A stretch of 64,000 nt of DNA, taken from contig NC_081406.1 of the NCBI RefSeq assembly GCF_030272615.1, positions 237,997,922 through 238,061,921 on the forward strand, read 5' to 3'. Positions within the stretch are counted from its first letter, which is position 1, and each line of letters starts with the position of its first letter. This stretch comes from Cryptomeria japonica. Its lineage: Eukaryota > Streptophyta > Pinopsida > Cupressales > Cupressaceae. Under the pieces are notes generated by a model. The model saw nothing but the letters and a program-made list of their open reading frames with translations. It was not told the origin of the DNA and made no database searches. The position numbers were made by a program, and so were the translations under genes. Below are positions 1 to 11,946 of this stretch, in pieces.

Positions 1-679
1 ATGAATAAGTCACCTATAAATACAGATCATCGACCTTATTGATAAGCTCGGCTAAACCCTAAATCCATAAACCCATAATTATAAAAATTACATTACACAA
101 TATCACCGGACCAATATTATGATTTACATTACATAGCATGGACCTAATTTGAATACCCAAACAATTGCATCTGCCATAAATCATGCTAAGATCAATTTGC
201 AACATGTTTCACCAACCAGTAGAAACCCTCAATGCAATAACATAGAATAACTAACCGGATCCAAATAGGACCATCATATCATCACTCCATCCAATGCAAA
301 GCCACCAAACAGTTAGAACACGATCAAGAAGCACCTTCGGCACATTAGAAACCATTTCCATAAGCTGGACCAAAATCATCTAACCAAATCATCAAATATC
401 ACTAACCGATAGAGCTAACTTGTACCAGGAAATACCAATCGGGAACATAAGTGATAGCTTCCAGAGCACCAAATCATGAACCAACAGAATATGACAAGCA
501 TATAGCCATCCTGACTAACCATCCAAAACCGAATCCAAGGATTTGATCATACCAGATTAGAATCATAGCCAAAACCAAGACAAACACCAAGTCTAATCGA
601 GATAGCAGAAGCATATCCAACCGAGATACAGTGTTGACATCAATGACAACACTTAACCAAATCCAGCATATTGCCAACA
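1..679 (-). repeat. 3' LTR of copia I (partial)
   Basis: The first 679 bases match 14,552-15,235 in order and orientation, so this is the part of the 3' LTR that lies inside the window. It ends in CCAACA at 679, immediately beside the purine tract. Read on the minus strand the LTR begins TGTTGGCAAT. The short reading frames here are LTR noise, not genes. Confidence 0.92.
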
Positions 680-693
680 ATCTCCCCCTTTGG
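680..693 (-). promoter_or_regulatory. Polypurine tract of copia I
   Basis: On the minus strand the bases CCAAAGGGGGAGAT lie directly before the TG of the 3' LTR, the standard position of the plus-strand priming site. Copia II carries the same tract beside its 3' LTR (53,609-53,622). Confidence 0.85.
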
Positions 694-1010
694 CATTGAT
701 GGCAACATTGAATGTGAAAAACATCCAAGTGCCAAGGAATGCCAACAATCTCCCAAAGACTGATCAGAAATATATCTCCCCCTTAGATTAACAAATGAAC
801 ACATGAACACCATCTCCCCAAAGATTAACTATTTTTCATATGAATGTCATCTCCCCCTTTGACATCAATGACAAAGGGCGGATACCAAACCAAAAATATC
901 TAAACCAAACAACTGACTACTCTCCCTGAGCAACAACATCATCTCATCAACTTAGATCAAAAAGTATGTCTGATAGGCTCACCGAATTGATGCATTCTTG
1001 CATCTCTAAG
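694..1010. other. Non-coding 3' tail of copia I
   Basis: This lies between the RNase H stop and the purine tract. It holds further CTCCCCCTT blocks (about 772-785 and 851-860), which resemble extra polypurine tracts on the minus strand. No reading frame is supported. Confidence 0.6.
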
Positions 1011-1673
1011 TCTCTTCTGGAGGAGTGGAGGGCCCCAACTGATCTCTGAGATATTCAAAAGCATCTTTAGGCAATGGCTTTGTTAGAATATCTACAATTT
1101 GTTCCTTAATAGGCACATAAACCAATCTGACTTCCTTTGCTTTAACCTTTTCCTTCAAGAAATTATACCTTATAGAAATGTGTTGATTTTAAATGAAATA
1201 CCAGATTCTTTGGCATATCAACGGCAGCAGTATTATCACAGTGGATAACAATAGGCTCATCATAACTTACCCTTATATCTTTCAACATCTATTTCATCCA
1301 TAAAATTTGACTATAGTTAGTTGTAGCAGCTACATATTCAGCTTCAACAGTAGATAATGAAGTGTGATTGTTTCTTGCTAAGCCATGAAACCAATTTATT
1401 TCAAAAAAAGAATGCACCACCTGTAGTGCTCTTCCGATCATCCACATCTCCTGCCCAATCAAAGTCTGTATAGGCACATAGTCTAAAATCATCATCTTTT
1501 GGATACCATAACCCATAATGTGTTGTACCCGCCAAATATATAAATATCCTTTTAACAGCAATATCATGAGTTTCTCTAGGATCTGACTGAAATCTAGAGG
1601 CAATACAAACAGCATTCATTATATCAGGTCTAGTCTGGGTTTACAGCAATCCACCAATCATTGATTTGTATCT
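1011..1673 (-). pseudogene. Copia I RNase H and RT C-terminus (broken)
   Basis: Minus-strand translation gives the copia RNase H region: RYKSMIGG at the right edge, then DIAVKRIFIYLAGTTHYGLW, DWAGDVDDRKSTTGG, SLSTVEAEYVA and CDNTAAVDMPKN. A run of A around 1,401-1,412 shifts the frame between DRKSTTGG and the next block, and stops follow the WMK motif. The right edge at 1,673 is the target-site copy beside the nested insertion; the same gene resumes at 9,206. Confidence 0.88.
1669..1673. repeat. Target-site duplication TATCT, left copy
   Basis: TATCT precedes the TG of the inserted element and recurs at 9,201-9,205. Removing the insertion with one copy restores an uninterrupted copia RT reading frame across the join. 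Confidence 0.85.
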
Positions 1674-2341
1674 TGTAATGCCCCGCCAGGAACCCTAAAG
1701 GAATGCAACACAACAAGGCAACTAAAGAGAGAAATAAATTTTTTTTTTAAAGATTAAATGAATTAATCATAACTTTGCACCATAAAACATAAGCGGAAGA
1801 CTATCATTTACATCCTAAAGGGTTACCAACGAAGATTACTTCTAATAAAAAAAACTACATCACAATATTAATCCAATTATCCATCTAAATTAGGGAAAGC
1901 CAATTACGATTAAATAACTCAAGTTCATAAATTGATCTCCAAAGATAGATTTAAAAAGTTACAACATATATACCTCCAATGATTCATTTATACATAAGAT
2001 GGAAGAGAATTGAAACAACATATATCCCATGAACTTAAATTACAACATTTCATAATTACATGGCTTCCATAGAACAATAAAGTACGAAGGTTACAAGTTG
2101 CTGATACAATGACCACACGGGCCTCAAAAGTACAATATCAAAACATGAGTTGTTACACAAAGCAGAACCAAGATACACCGGCGAAGCCAATCCTCGCATG
2201 AATGAAGGAACAAGATATCCGATGGGAAGTGGCACTACCACCCGACCATGTGATCCCATAATGGAACCACCCCACCGTGCTAGGAGATAGCAGAAGACCC
2301 TCAAGCAAGCAAGATAAATACAACAGTTCACATGACTTCGC
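1674..2341 (+). other. Left unique part of the nested 7.5-kb element
   Basis: This is the 5' end of the insertion before the tandem array. It is AT-rich and has no credible coding frame; the 91- and 68-codon minus-strand frames here show no recognisable motif. No second copy was found at the right end of the element. Confidence 0.6.
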
Positions 2342-3619
2342 AGTACACAAGTGACTCAACTCACAAACACTAGCAACCCTAAAGAAAGAGTGTCATCACA
2401 TGGCTTAAGACGGTTACCCTAGGTAGGTCTCCATAGGTCCCGACCCCCATCTTGGGTTATCCTGGTAACCTCTCCCGAACCCCAGCTCCATCTAAGCATC
2501 ATGCGGACCCTACCATCCTTTCATGAGGACAAGGTGGTAGGTTTGCCATTCCAGGCCTTCCCAAACACCTTGAGCCTATACAAGCACTCAACCGTGTACG
2601 GGGTACATTATCTTAATTAAATTAATAACTACCCAACCCCTAATCAAATTATTAGGTTATCACTTAATAGCTGACTTTCGAGGGGTTATCCTGCCATCCA
2701 CTTCGGGTGCGGCCCCCGCTCGAAAGCCACTCTCTCTACTAGGACACTAATTGGATAAGACTCTCTATGAGAACTCTATGGTGGGGCTGACAACCATAAA
2801 TAATCCAGACATAACACAGGTGGAGGACTCACAGTCACAAACCCAGGGTTGACCATTAGGGACATAACACATGATGGCTCACAACCTCAAGGTTAAAACA
2901 TCGACACCTGACAAAGGGGTAACATCAACGACTTAATGACAATCTTAACAATATTGCAACGACATTTAAACAACTGGACTGCAAATATTAAAATACAAGA
3001 TCCTACACAAGCAATCTTTCTTTAAAGCAGTCAACAACATAAAATGCTCGCAATAAGGATTTCTGGAATTAAAGAAGTCACATCTATTTAACATAAAGAA
3101 ATGATGAAGTCACATGTCTAATAAGGTTGAATTGGAACCACATTTACGATTTTAAACCCCCAACCAGTTGATGATGATAAAACTACCATTTACCCAAATC
3201 AACTATAACCAAGTCAACATTTAAATCAAATTAAACAGATAGATATAAGCTAATATAAAATAATTCCAATATAATACATATTCATCGAATACAATATCAT
3301 ATGATTATATTACATTACTTGGATAACGAAAATTAATATTAAATTTAACCAAATTTCTCCTTTATTCCAAAAGTGAATAATTACTTCCATATCATTTTAT
3401 ATATTTCAAAATACAAAGAAATAAGTCTAATTCATCAAATCGAAGAATTATTAAGCACCATTAATATCATTATAACTACAATTAACTTTAATATCATTAT
3501 TTAATATTAAATAATAACAATATTATTATTTTTGTTGAAATAACAATATATTATTATTTATCATTAAAAAAAAAACTAACTTTATTGATAATATATATTT
3601 TTTTTTTACAACTAACAAT

Positions 3620-3661
<42 letters not shown>

Positions 3662-4055
3662 TTTTTAAACTTAAAAAAAAATATTTAAAAAAACATAAAC
3701 TAACCTACGTGGGGCCCAAAGCTCCCACGGCAGCAAGTGCTGCTATCCCCAAGCTGGGGAATGCAGCGCTTGCTGCATCCTCAGACTTGGGGAAAGCAGC
3801 GCTTGCTGCAGGGAGAGGGGGTTGCGTGGGCTGGGTTGAGCCCAGCTCCCCGCCACCGCCCCCAATCCCAAACTTAATTTTTTTTTGTTTTTAATTAATT
3901 TAAAATTTCGTTTTTAAAGAAAAACGTCCCAGCCAAAAAAAGAAAATAACAAACAGAGATACAGAGATAAATCTCTGTTAAAAAAAAATAACAAATAAAT
4001 CTCCCCAGCCAAAATCTCTTTTTTTTTTTTTTAACAAACATACAATCAAATAGAG
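2342..4055 (+). repeat. 1.7-kb tandem unit, copy 1
   Basis: The unit begins at AGTACACAAGTG and is 1,714 bases long. In order it has a GC-moderate block with TCTCCATAGG and CACTTCGGGTGCGGCC motifs, a long AT-rich tract ending in a TA microsatellite (about 3,629-3,656), a GC-rich island (3,709-3,870) and a second AT tract. Copy 1 differs from copies 2 and 3 at shared sites (for example CGACCCCCAT versus CGGCCCCCAT), so copies 2 and 3 are closer to each other. Confidence 0.93.
3709..3894 (+). other. GC-rich palindrome-rich island in tandem unit (also 5,438-5,623 and about 7,151-7,310)
   Basis: A GC-rich block sits inside very AT-rich DNA. It contains GCAGCGCTTGCTGCA twice plus GCAGCAAGTGCTGC and CCCCAAGCTGGGG, all self-complementary or mutually complementary, so the strand can fold strongly. 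A 61-codon frame starting MGPKAPTAAS spans it in copies 1 and 2 with nearly the same peptide; copy 3 has a one-base deletion. The peptide resembles no family known to me, is low-complexity and has no domain. I treat it as a structural repeat, not a gene. Confidence 0.55.
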
Positions 4056-5784
4056 AGTACACAAGTGGACTCAACTCACAAACACTAGCGACCCTAAAGA
4101 GAGAGTGTCATCACATGGCTTAAGACGGTTACCCTAGGTAGGTCTCCATAGATCCCGGCCCCCATCTTGGGTTATCCTGGTAACCTCTCCCGAACCCCCG
4201 GCTCCATCTAAGCATCATGCGGACCCTACCATCATTTCATGAGGACAAGGTGGTAGGTTTGCCATTCCAGGCCTTCCCAAACACCTTGAGCCTATACAAG
4301 CACTCAACCGTGTACGGGGTACATTATCTTAATTAAATTAATAACTACCCAACCCCTAATCAAATTATTAGGTTATCACTTAATAGCTGACTTTCGAGGG
4401 GTTATCCTGCCATCCACTTCGGGTGCGGCCCCCGCTCGAAAGTCACTCTCTCTACTAGGACACTAATTGGATAAGACTCTCTATGAGAACTCTATGGTGG
4501 GGCTGACAACCATAAATAATCCAGACATAACACAGGTGGAGGACTCACAGTCACAAACCCAAGGTTGACCATTAGGGACATAACACATGATGGCTCACAA
4601 CCTCAAGGTTAAAACATCGACACCTGACAAAGGGGTAACATCAACGACTTAATGACAATCTTAACAATATTGCAACGACATTTAAACAACTGGACTGCAA
4701 ATATTAAAATACAAGATCCTACACAAGCAATCTTTCTTTAAAGCAGCCAACAACATAAAATGCTCGCAATAAGGATTTCTGGAATTAAAGAAGTCACATC
4801 TATTTAACATAAAGAAATGATGAAGTCACATGTCTAATAAGGTTGAATTGGAACCACATTTACGATTTTAAACCCCCAACCAGTTGATGATGATAAAACT
4901 ACCATTTACCCAAATCGACTATAACCAAGTCAACATGTAAATCAAATTAAACAGATAGATATAAGCTAATATAAAATAATTCCAATATAATACATATTCA
5001 TCGAATACAATATCATATGATTATATTACATTACTTGGATAACGAAAATTAATATTAAATTTAACCAAATTTCTCCTTTATTCCAAAAGTGAATAATTAC
5101 TTCCATATCATTTTATATATTTCAAAATACAAAGAAATAAGTCTAATTCATCAAATCGAAGAATTATTAAGCACCATTAATATCATTATAACTACAATTA
5201 ACTTTAATATCATTATAACTACAATTAACTTTAATATCATTATTTAATATTAAATAATAACAATATTATTATTTTTTTTGAAATAACAATATATTATTAT
5301 TTATTATTAAAAAAAAAACTAACTTTATTGATAATATATATATTTTTTTAACAACTAACAATTATTATATATATATATATATATTATTTTTTTTAAAACT
5401 TAAAAAAAAATATTAAAAAAAACATAAACTAACCTACGTGGGGCCCAAAGCTCCCACGGCAGCAAGTGCTGCTATCCCCAAGCTGGGGAATGCAGCGCTT
5501 GCTGCATCCTCAGACTTGGGGAAAGCAGCGCTTGCTGCAGGGAGAGGGGGTTGCGTGGGTTGGGTTGAGCCCGGCTCCCCGCCACCGCCCCCAATCCCAA
5601 ACTTAATTTTTTTTTGTTTTTAATTAATTTAAAATTTCGTTTTTAAAGAAAAACGTCCCAGCCAAAAAAAGAAAATAACAAACAGAGATACAGAGATAAA
5701 TCTCTGTTTAAAAAAAATAACAAATAAATCTCCCCAGCCAAAATCTCTTTTTTTTTTTTTTAACAAACATACAATCAAATAGAG
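4056..5784 (+). repeat. 1.7-kb tandem unit, copy 2
   Basis: This is 1,729 bases with the same internal order as copy 1. It carries an extra internal duplication of about 29 bases in the ATCATTATAACTACAATTAA stretch (around 5,185-5,240) and a shorter TA run. The GC-rich island is at 5,438-5,600. Confidence 0.93.
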
Positions 5785-7064
5785 AGTACACAAGTGGACT
5801 CAACTCACAAACACTAGCGACCCTAAAGAGAGAGTGTCATCACATGGCTTAAGACGGTTACCCTAGGTAGGTCTCCATAGATCCCGGCCCCCATCTTGGG
5901 TTATCCTGGTAACCTCTCCCGAACCCCCGGCTCCATCTAAGCATCATGCGGACCCTACCATCATTTCATGAGGACAAGGTGGTAGGTTTGCCATTCCAGG
6001 CCTTCCCAAACACCTTGAGCCTATACAAGCACTCAACCGTGTACGGGGTACATTATCTTAATTAAATTAATAACTACCCAACCCCTAATCAAATTATTAG
6101 GTTATCACTTAATAGCTGACTTTCGAAGGGTTATCCTGCCATCCACTTCGGGTGCGGCCCCCACTCGAAAGCCACTCTCTCTACTAGGACACTAATTGGA
6201 TAAGACTCTCTATGAGAACTCTATGGTGGGGCTGACAACCATAAATAATCCAGACATAACACAGGTGGAGGACTCATAGTCACAAACCCAAGGTTGACCA
6301 TTAGGGACATAACACATGATGGCTCACAACCTCAAGGTTAAAACATCGACACCTGACAAAGGGGTAACATCAACGACTTAATGACAATCTTAACAATATT
6401 GCAACGACATTTAAACAACTGGACTGCAAATATTAAAATACAAGATCCTACACAAGCAATCTTTCTTTAAAGCAGCCAACAACATAAAATGCTCGCAATA
6501 AGGATTTCTGGAATTAAAGAAGTCACATCTATTTAACATAAAGAAATGATGAAGTCACATGTCTAATAAGGTTGAATTGGAACCACATTTACGATTTTAA
6601 ACCCCCAACCAGTTGATGATGATAAAACTACCATTTACCCAAATCGACTATAACCAAGTCAACATGTAAATCAAATTAAACAGATAGATATAAGCTAATA
6701 TAAAATAATTCCAATATAATACATATTCATCGAATACAATATCATATGATTATATTACATTACTTGGATAACGAAAATTAATATTAAATTTAACCAAATT
6801 TCTCCTTTATTCCAAAAGTGAATAATTACTTCCATATCATTTTATATATTTCAAAATACAAAGAAATAAGTCTAATTCATCAAATCGAAGAATTATTAAG
6901 CACCATTAATATCATTATAACTACAATTAACTTTAATATCATTATTTAATATTAAATAATAACAATATTATTATTTTTGTTGAAATAACAATATATTATT
7001 ATTTATTATTAAAAAAAAAACTAACTTTATTGATAATATATATTTTTTTTTAACAACTAACAAT

Positions 7065-7099
<35 letters not shown>

Positions 7100-7496
7100 A
7101 TTTTTTTTAAAACTTAAAAAAAAATATTAAAAAAAACATAAACTAACCTACGTGGGGCCCAAAGCTCCCACGGCAGCAAGTGCTGCTATCCCCAAGCTAG
7201 GGAATGCAGCGCTTGCTGCATCCTCAGACTTGGGGAAAGCAGCGCTTGCTGCAGGGAGAGGGGGTTGGTGGGCTGGGTTGAGCCCAGCTCCCCGCCACCG
7301 CCCCCAATCCCAAACTTAATTTTTTTTTGTTTTTAATTAATTTAAAATTTCGTTTTTAAAGAAAAACGTCCCAGCCAAAAAAAGAAAATAACAAACAGAG
7401 ATACAGAGATAAATCTCTGTTAAAAAAAAATAACAAATAAATCTCCCCAGCCAAAATCTCTTTTTTTTTTTTTTAACAAACATACAATCAAATAGA
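5785..7496 (+). repeat. 1.7-kb tandem unit, copy 3
   Basis: This is 1,712 bases ending where the AATAGA boundary passes into unique sequence. Its GC island (about 7,151-7,310) has lost one base relative to copies 1 and 2, so the 61-codon frame open in those copies is closed here. Confidence 0.93.
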
Positions 7497-9200
7497 AATA
7501 TCATAAAAGTCACTGGTTATGGCAATTTTATCAGCAAATAAAAAACTTCTGAGACAAAACAGAGGCAAGAAAACTTCACCCAAATCAGCCCAGTTCATTC
7601 TTAAAATTAAATTACATGGGACTAAGCTTAATCTCTAATCTCCAATTGAATTTCTTTGCTCCAAACAAGCATGGACAAGAGAAATTAACTCATAATCATT
7701 ATTTTTAAACTGAAAATTACCAGGAAGAACTATTTTATAAATGCTTGGCAAAATTTTGCCAGCATAACACTACTAAAGCCCAAAAACATTATTTCCAATT
7801 ACAAACAGCAAAAGCCATGAATTTCTTGCACAAGCAAAAATGAAGAACATAAATTAAGTTATGAAACTACTTGGAGAGAGTTTGAGTTTGAATTTTGATA
7901 ACAAATTTGATAGAATTCCTCTTCAACAATCCCATGGCAAGCAAAGACCCAACATCCAAGACTCATAAACCAATCTTTAAACAATAAACAGAGAATTGGA
8001 AGAAAGCATGGATTTTTTTTAAAATTAAACAAGGATTCAACCAACCTCAAGAATTTCCACGAAGGAGTTGTATGCTTCAGCAGGATTCCAAGCTAGTTCC
8101 AGACCCAAATCCACCTTTCAAGAAACTTTTCCAGAATTTCTTTTTCTCCTCCAAACAAGCATATCTTTCCCCAAAAATCCTCTCCAAGGTAAAATAGTAA
8201 AACAAAGTTTTAACCTAATTTTCTAGGTTGCAATATTTTTCTATTTAAAACCATTAAAATGAAATAATTGACTCTTTTTTTTTTCTTTTTCATATTCCTC
8301 TAAAATAAATGAGAATTCCCTTTTTTTGAAAATTACATTTATAGCAATTAAATCAACTTTTCAACTAAAAAGGAAAACAATGAGTTAGCTTTATTTGTAT
8401 TAATTAAAAGCAATTAACTCTATTTATTCTACTTCCTCCGTTGGATCTAAACATGATTGCTTTTCCAAAATAAACAACTATAGGTTAAAATCTAATAAAC
8501 TACTCAATTAAGCTTGGTTCAAGACATAAAGGCATAATAAAGAATAAATTGCTCAAACCAACAAAGAATGACAACTTAAACTTAAATAAATAACCGAACC
8601 ACTATGGCACGCAAATCAAGGAAAAGCAAAAAGACTCGAAATTCGAACAAAAGGGATGGACGACCGACAGACGAAACTCACAAGAATAGACTGAGGGTAA
8701 GGACTAGGGTCAACAGCTATCTCCTCCACTCCCATCGGACATATAAGGCACGCTCAGACTTGTGAAGCCAGGTGGAGACGATACCCCATACCTACCCAGT
8801 ACTTGTACCTGCAATATCCTGCATCATCGAATCACACATGCATGCATATAAATATAGAATACACGACACGCACACCGATGAAGGAGAATCGCGACGTTCC
8901 CTGTCTCATCGAAATGAGTGAAGGAAAACCATCCCCTTGCATCCAATACAATAGCAAACACGCAACATATATATGACACATCGTCTAGATAAAGTAAGAT
9001 GTCAATACAAAGCAATAATCCATGAAATACTAGAAATCACCAGTACTGAAATACTGAAAATAACTCATGCATCTAATATCCAGATAAATAGGAAATAATA
9101 TCAAATACGTCTGCAAAATGACGAGCAATAAAGTGTCAACCAAATAGTAAACTGCAACATAAAGTCAGTCTAATAAGTCCGATCGAGAAGGGGTACTACG
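7497..9200 (+). other. Right unique part of the nested 7.5-kb element
   Basis: AT-rich to about 8,580, then more balanced in composition. No credible coding frame. It ends at GGTACTACG beside the right TATCT duplication. The segment around 8,735-8,850 holds ACATATAAGG and CATGCATGCATATAAATATA, either of which could be a TATA-like box or chance AT-richness. Confidence 0.5.
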
Positions 9201-9205
9201 TATCT
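9201..9205. repeat. Target-site duplication TATCT, right copy
   Basis: This matches 1,669-1,673 and borders the resumed copia RT sequence. Confidence 0.85.
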
Positions 9206-10237
9206 GCTTGGATTTATTCTAGGAGTTTCATCATCCTTTGACAATTTGCAACCAATTATCATAGAAGTACCGACAGGTTTAGAATTCTCAAGTCCAAATT
9301 TCTTAAGCAATTCCCTCACATACTTAGTCTGACAAATGAAAATACTTTTATCAGTTTGAGTAATCTACAAACCTAAGAAAAAATTCATCTCACCAATCAT
9401 AGGCATTTCAAATTCATTCTTCATATCATCTGCAAATTTCATGCATAAACTTTCTTCTCCACCAAAAATGATATCATCCACAAAGACGTCAATGATCAGT
9501 ATGTCATCATGCTCAATCTTATAATATAAGTTACTATCAGCATTACCTTTGCTAAAACCATACTTAGAAAGATATTTATCTAATCTAGCATACCATGTTC
9601 TAGGGGCTTGTTTCAATCCATATAAAGCTTTCTTCAATCTGCAAACCATGTCCTTGTCCTCTAATAAATAAAATCCATCAGGCTACTCAATGTAGACTTC
9701 CTCTTCAAGATCTTCATTCATAAATGCACATTTGAGATCCATCTAATATACTTTGTAGTTCTTGTGTGCAGCATAGGCAAGAAATAGTCTTACTGCTTCA
9801 ATTCTTGCAACTGGAGCATAAGTCTCATCATAATCAACTCCTTCCTGTGAGTATCCTTTGCAAACCAGTCTAGCTTTATTTCTCACAACTTGACCTTCCT
9901 CATTTAATTTATTCCTGAAGACCCATTTAGTTCTAATAATATTCTTATCTTTAGGCCTAGGAACCAGTTCCCAAGTCTTACTCTTTTCTATCTAATCTAG
10001 TTCCTCTTCCATTGCTTTCATCCAATTCTCATCTTTACTTGCTTCAATAAAATATTCCGGTTCAATTTGAGAAATTAAACATACCTCTTCAACAGCTAAC
10101 CTTCTTCTAGTCATCACACCTTTCCTTTTATCTCCAATGATCTGATCTTTAGAATGATTCAGCTTCACATACTTGGGAGTTTTCTGAATGTCTTGACTTT
10201 CTGATTCTTTCTACCGTTCATCAGTCACAGTGGAATT
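9206..10237 (-). pseudogene. Copia I reverse transcriptase (broken)
   Basis: The minus-strand translation contains VCRLKKALYGLKQAPRTWY, YGFSKGNADSNLY, the RT active site FVDDIIFGG (YVDD-like) and EMNFFLGL. Upstream (about 9,660-10,230) follow the N-terminal RT blocks, with stops at several former Gln or Trp codons. The domain should continue into RNase H but is interrupted at 9,205 by the nested insertion. It belongs to the same polyprotein as 10,238-11,240. Confidence 0.9.
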
Positions 10238-11240
10238 TTATGATATTACCAAAGCAATTGGATCTGTGCTCTGAACTGATTCTTGCACTGTCAGTTCTGA
10301 TCTGACAAATTCATCTTTCGGTCCATAGTCATATGATCTGATATGATTGTTATTTTGCCCATCCACCTTGACATTTATGCTTTCAATTATCCTATTCAAT
10401 CTTTTGTTATAACATCTATATGTTTTTCTCTTAATGGAATAGCCCAAAAATATTCCTTCATCACTTCTAGGGTCAAATTTTCCTAATGCATCATCTCTTC
10501 TAATATAGCATTTACTTCCAAAAAAATTGAAATATCTAACGGTAGGAATATGAGAAAACCATAATTCATAAGGAGTCTTGTTGGTATCACCTTTTATGTG
10601 TACTCTGTTGAAAGTGTATACCATGGTATTGACAACTTCTCTCCAATAGATATTAGGCAATTTGGCTTCCATCATCATTGTCCTAGTAGCATCTAAGATA
10701 GTTTTGTTCTTCCTTTCCACTATTTCATTCTGTTGTGGGGTTCTAGGTGCAAAAAATTATCTTCTGATTCTATACTTCTCACAAAGTTGTTGAACTCATC
10801 GGATGTAAACTTACAGCCTTGATCTGATCTTAAGCATTTTATCTTCACTCATGTTTCTGTCTCAACCATAGCTTTGAAAATTTTGAATTTCTCAAGAGCT
10901 TCTGATTTTTCTTTCAAAAATGCAACTCACATCATTCTAAAATAATCATCAATAAGCAACATAAAGTATCTATCACCTTGAAAACTTTTAGTCCTTATCG
11001 GTCCACACAGATCAATATGAATAAGATGAAGAATTGCATTAGATCTATCATGTATGCTTCTAAAAGGAGTTCTAACTTGCTTACCCATTTGACATTCTCT
11101 ACATATCGGATTATGAGGTTTAACAATTTTAGGCAAATCTCTGACAGCCTGTGTTGAACTGATCTTGACTATACAATCAAATTTTACATGACACATCCTC
11201 TTATGCTATAACCAGCTTTCATCAATCTGAGTAATCAAGC
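10238..11240 (-). pseudogene. Copia I integrase (broken)
   Basis: Two open blocks give the GAG-pre-integrase and integrase regions: CHVKFDCIVKIS, the zinc-binding CRECQMGKQ, HIDLCGP (first catalytic Asp), LLIDDYFRMM, and after a broken stretch ERKNKTILDATRTMMMEA (Glu region), KTPYELWF and DEGIFLGYS. Between about 10,720 and 10,927 the frame is disrupted. Compared with copia II, HTDLCGP has become HIDLCGP next to the catalytic Asp. Confidence 0.9.
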
Positions 11241-11362
11241 AAGCCTTCTCATCGGAGTTCAAATGAAAGATGTTTCCTTTGGTCTAAGTTCTAGATGCAA
11301 TCTCCAATCCAAATCTATTGAAAATCTTGCATTTTCCATCTTTAAATTACAAATAAAATCCT

Positions 11363-11946
11363 CTATCCACCATCTGACCTACATAAAAGGTTATGTGTCA
11401 ATCCTTTAACATAATAAGCATTGTCAGTATTAGTCTTACCATCCAAGGATATTGTTCCTTTGGCTTTGATCCTGCATGCCTTGTTGTCTCCAAATCTGAC
11501 TAGTCCACAATCAAATTCTTGCAGAGTTAAGAATTTCCTCTTGTCACCAGTCATGTGATGTGAGCAACCACTATCTATAACCCATTCATCTTTTTCTTCA
11601 ATTTTAGCAACTAAAGCCTTCTCCTTAGTATGAGTTGCATCAATGTCAGGTTCCGGAGAATCATCCTTGATAGCAACAAAGACCCAGTCATTACTGGAGG
11701 TTCCATTACCAAATCCACTTACAGGTTCATCATCATCAATAATACCAAAATCATCATCACCAGCATAGTAACATGATTTATCCTTATTCCTTCTAAATCT
11801 AGATCTGCTCTGATATTCCGGATTAGGCTTCTAATTTCTCTAAAATATTTCATGATTCCTAGCAACTTTTTCAGGACATCTAGAAGCAAAGTGACCAATC
11901 TTATTGCATGAAAAACATTTAAAAGGTACTTTTCCTTTATACTTAC
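11363..11946 (-). pseudogene. Copia I protease and zinc knuckle
   Basis: The zinc knuckle CFSCNKIGHFASRC lies near 11,880-11,925. Left of it are an acidic spacer, the protease neighbourhood HMTGDKRKF with RFGDNKACRI, and GTISLDGKTNTDNAYYVKG. The Asp-Ser/Thr-Gly centre is just right of the HMTGDK motif, around 11,560-11,580. The right edge is the CTTAC target site of solo LTR A; gag proper continues at 13,158. Confidence 0.82.

Larger units (their letters stand above)
1674..9200 (+). mobile_element. 7.5-kb solo-LTR-like insertion with internal tandem array
   Basis: The element starts TGTAATGCC and ends GGTACTACG. The reverse of the end (CGTAGTACC) matches the start at six of nine places, and the three mismatches are all transitions, as in a decayed LTR terminal inverted repeat. 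A TATCT duplication flanks it. It has no coding domain and no long direct repeat at its ends, so it is best read as an unusually long solo LTR, or a large retrotransposon derivative, probably of gypsy type. Three copies of a 1.7-kb unit make up most of its length; without two of them it would be about 4.1 kb. Orientation is inferred from the TGTAAT start. Confidence 0.75.

Noticed and set aside
474-728. 84-codon minus frame, with a similar 76-codon frame at 15,015-15,245
   Set aside because: Both lie in the LTRs of copia I at equivalent positions; the shared frame reflects LTR homology, not a gene.
3709-5623. Two nearly identical 61-codon proteins (MGPKAPTAAS...)
   Set aside because: They are copies of a GC-rich repeat block; the third copy is frameshifted and the peptide is low-complexity with no domain.
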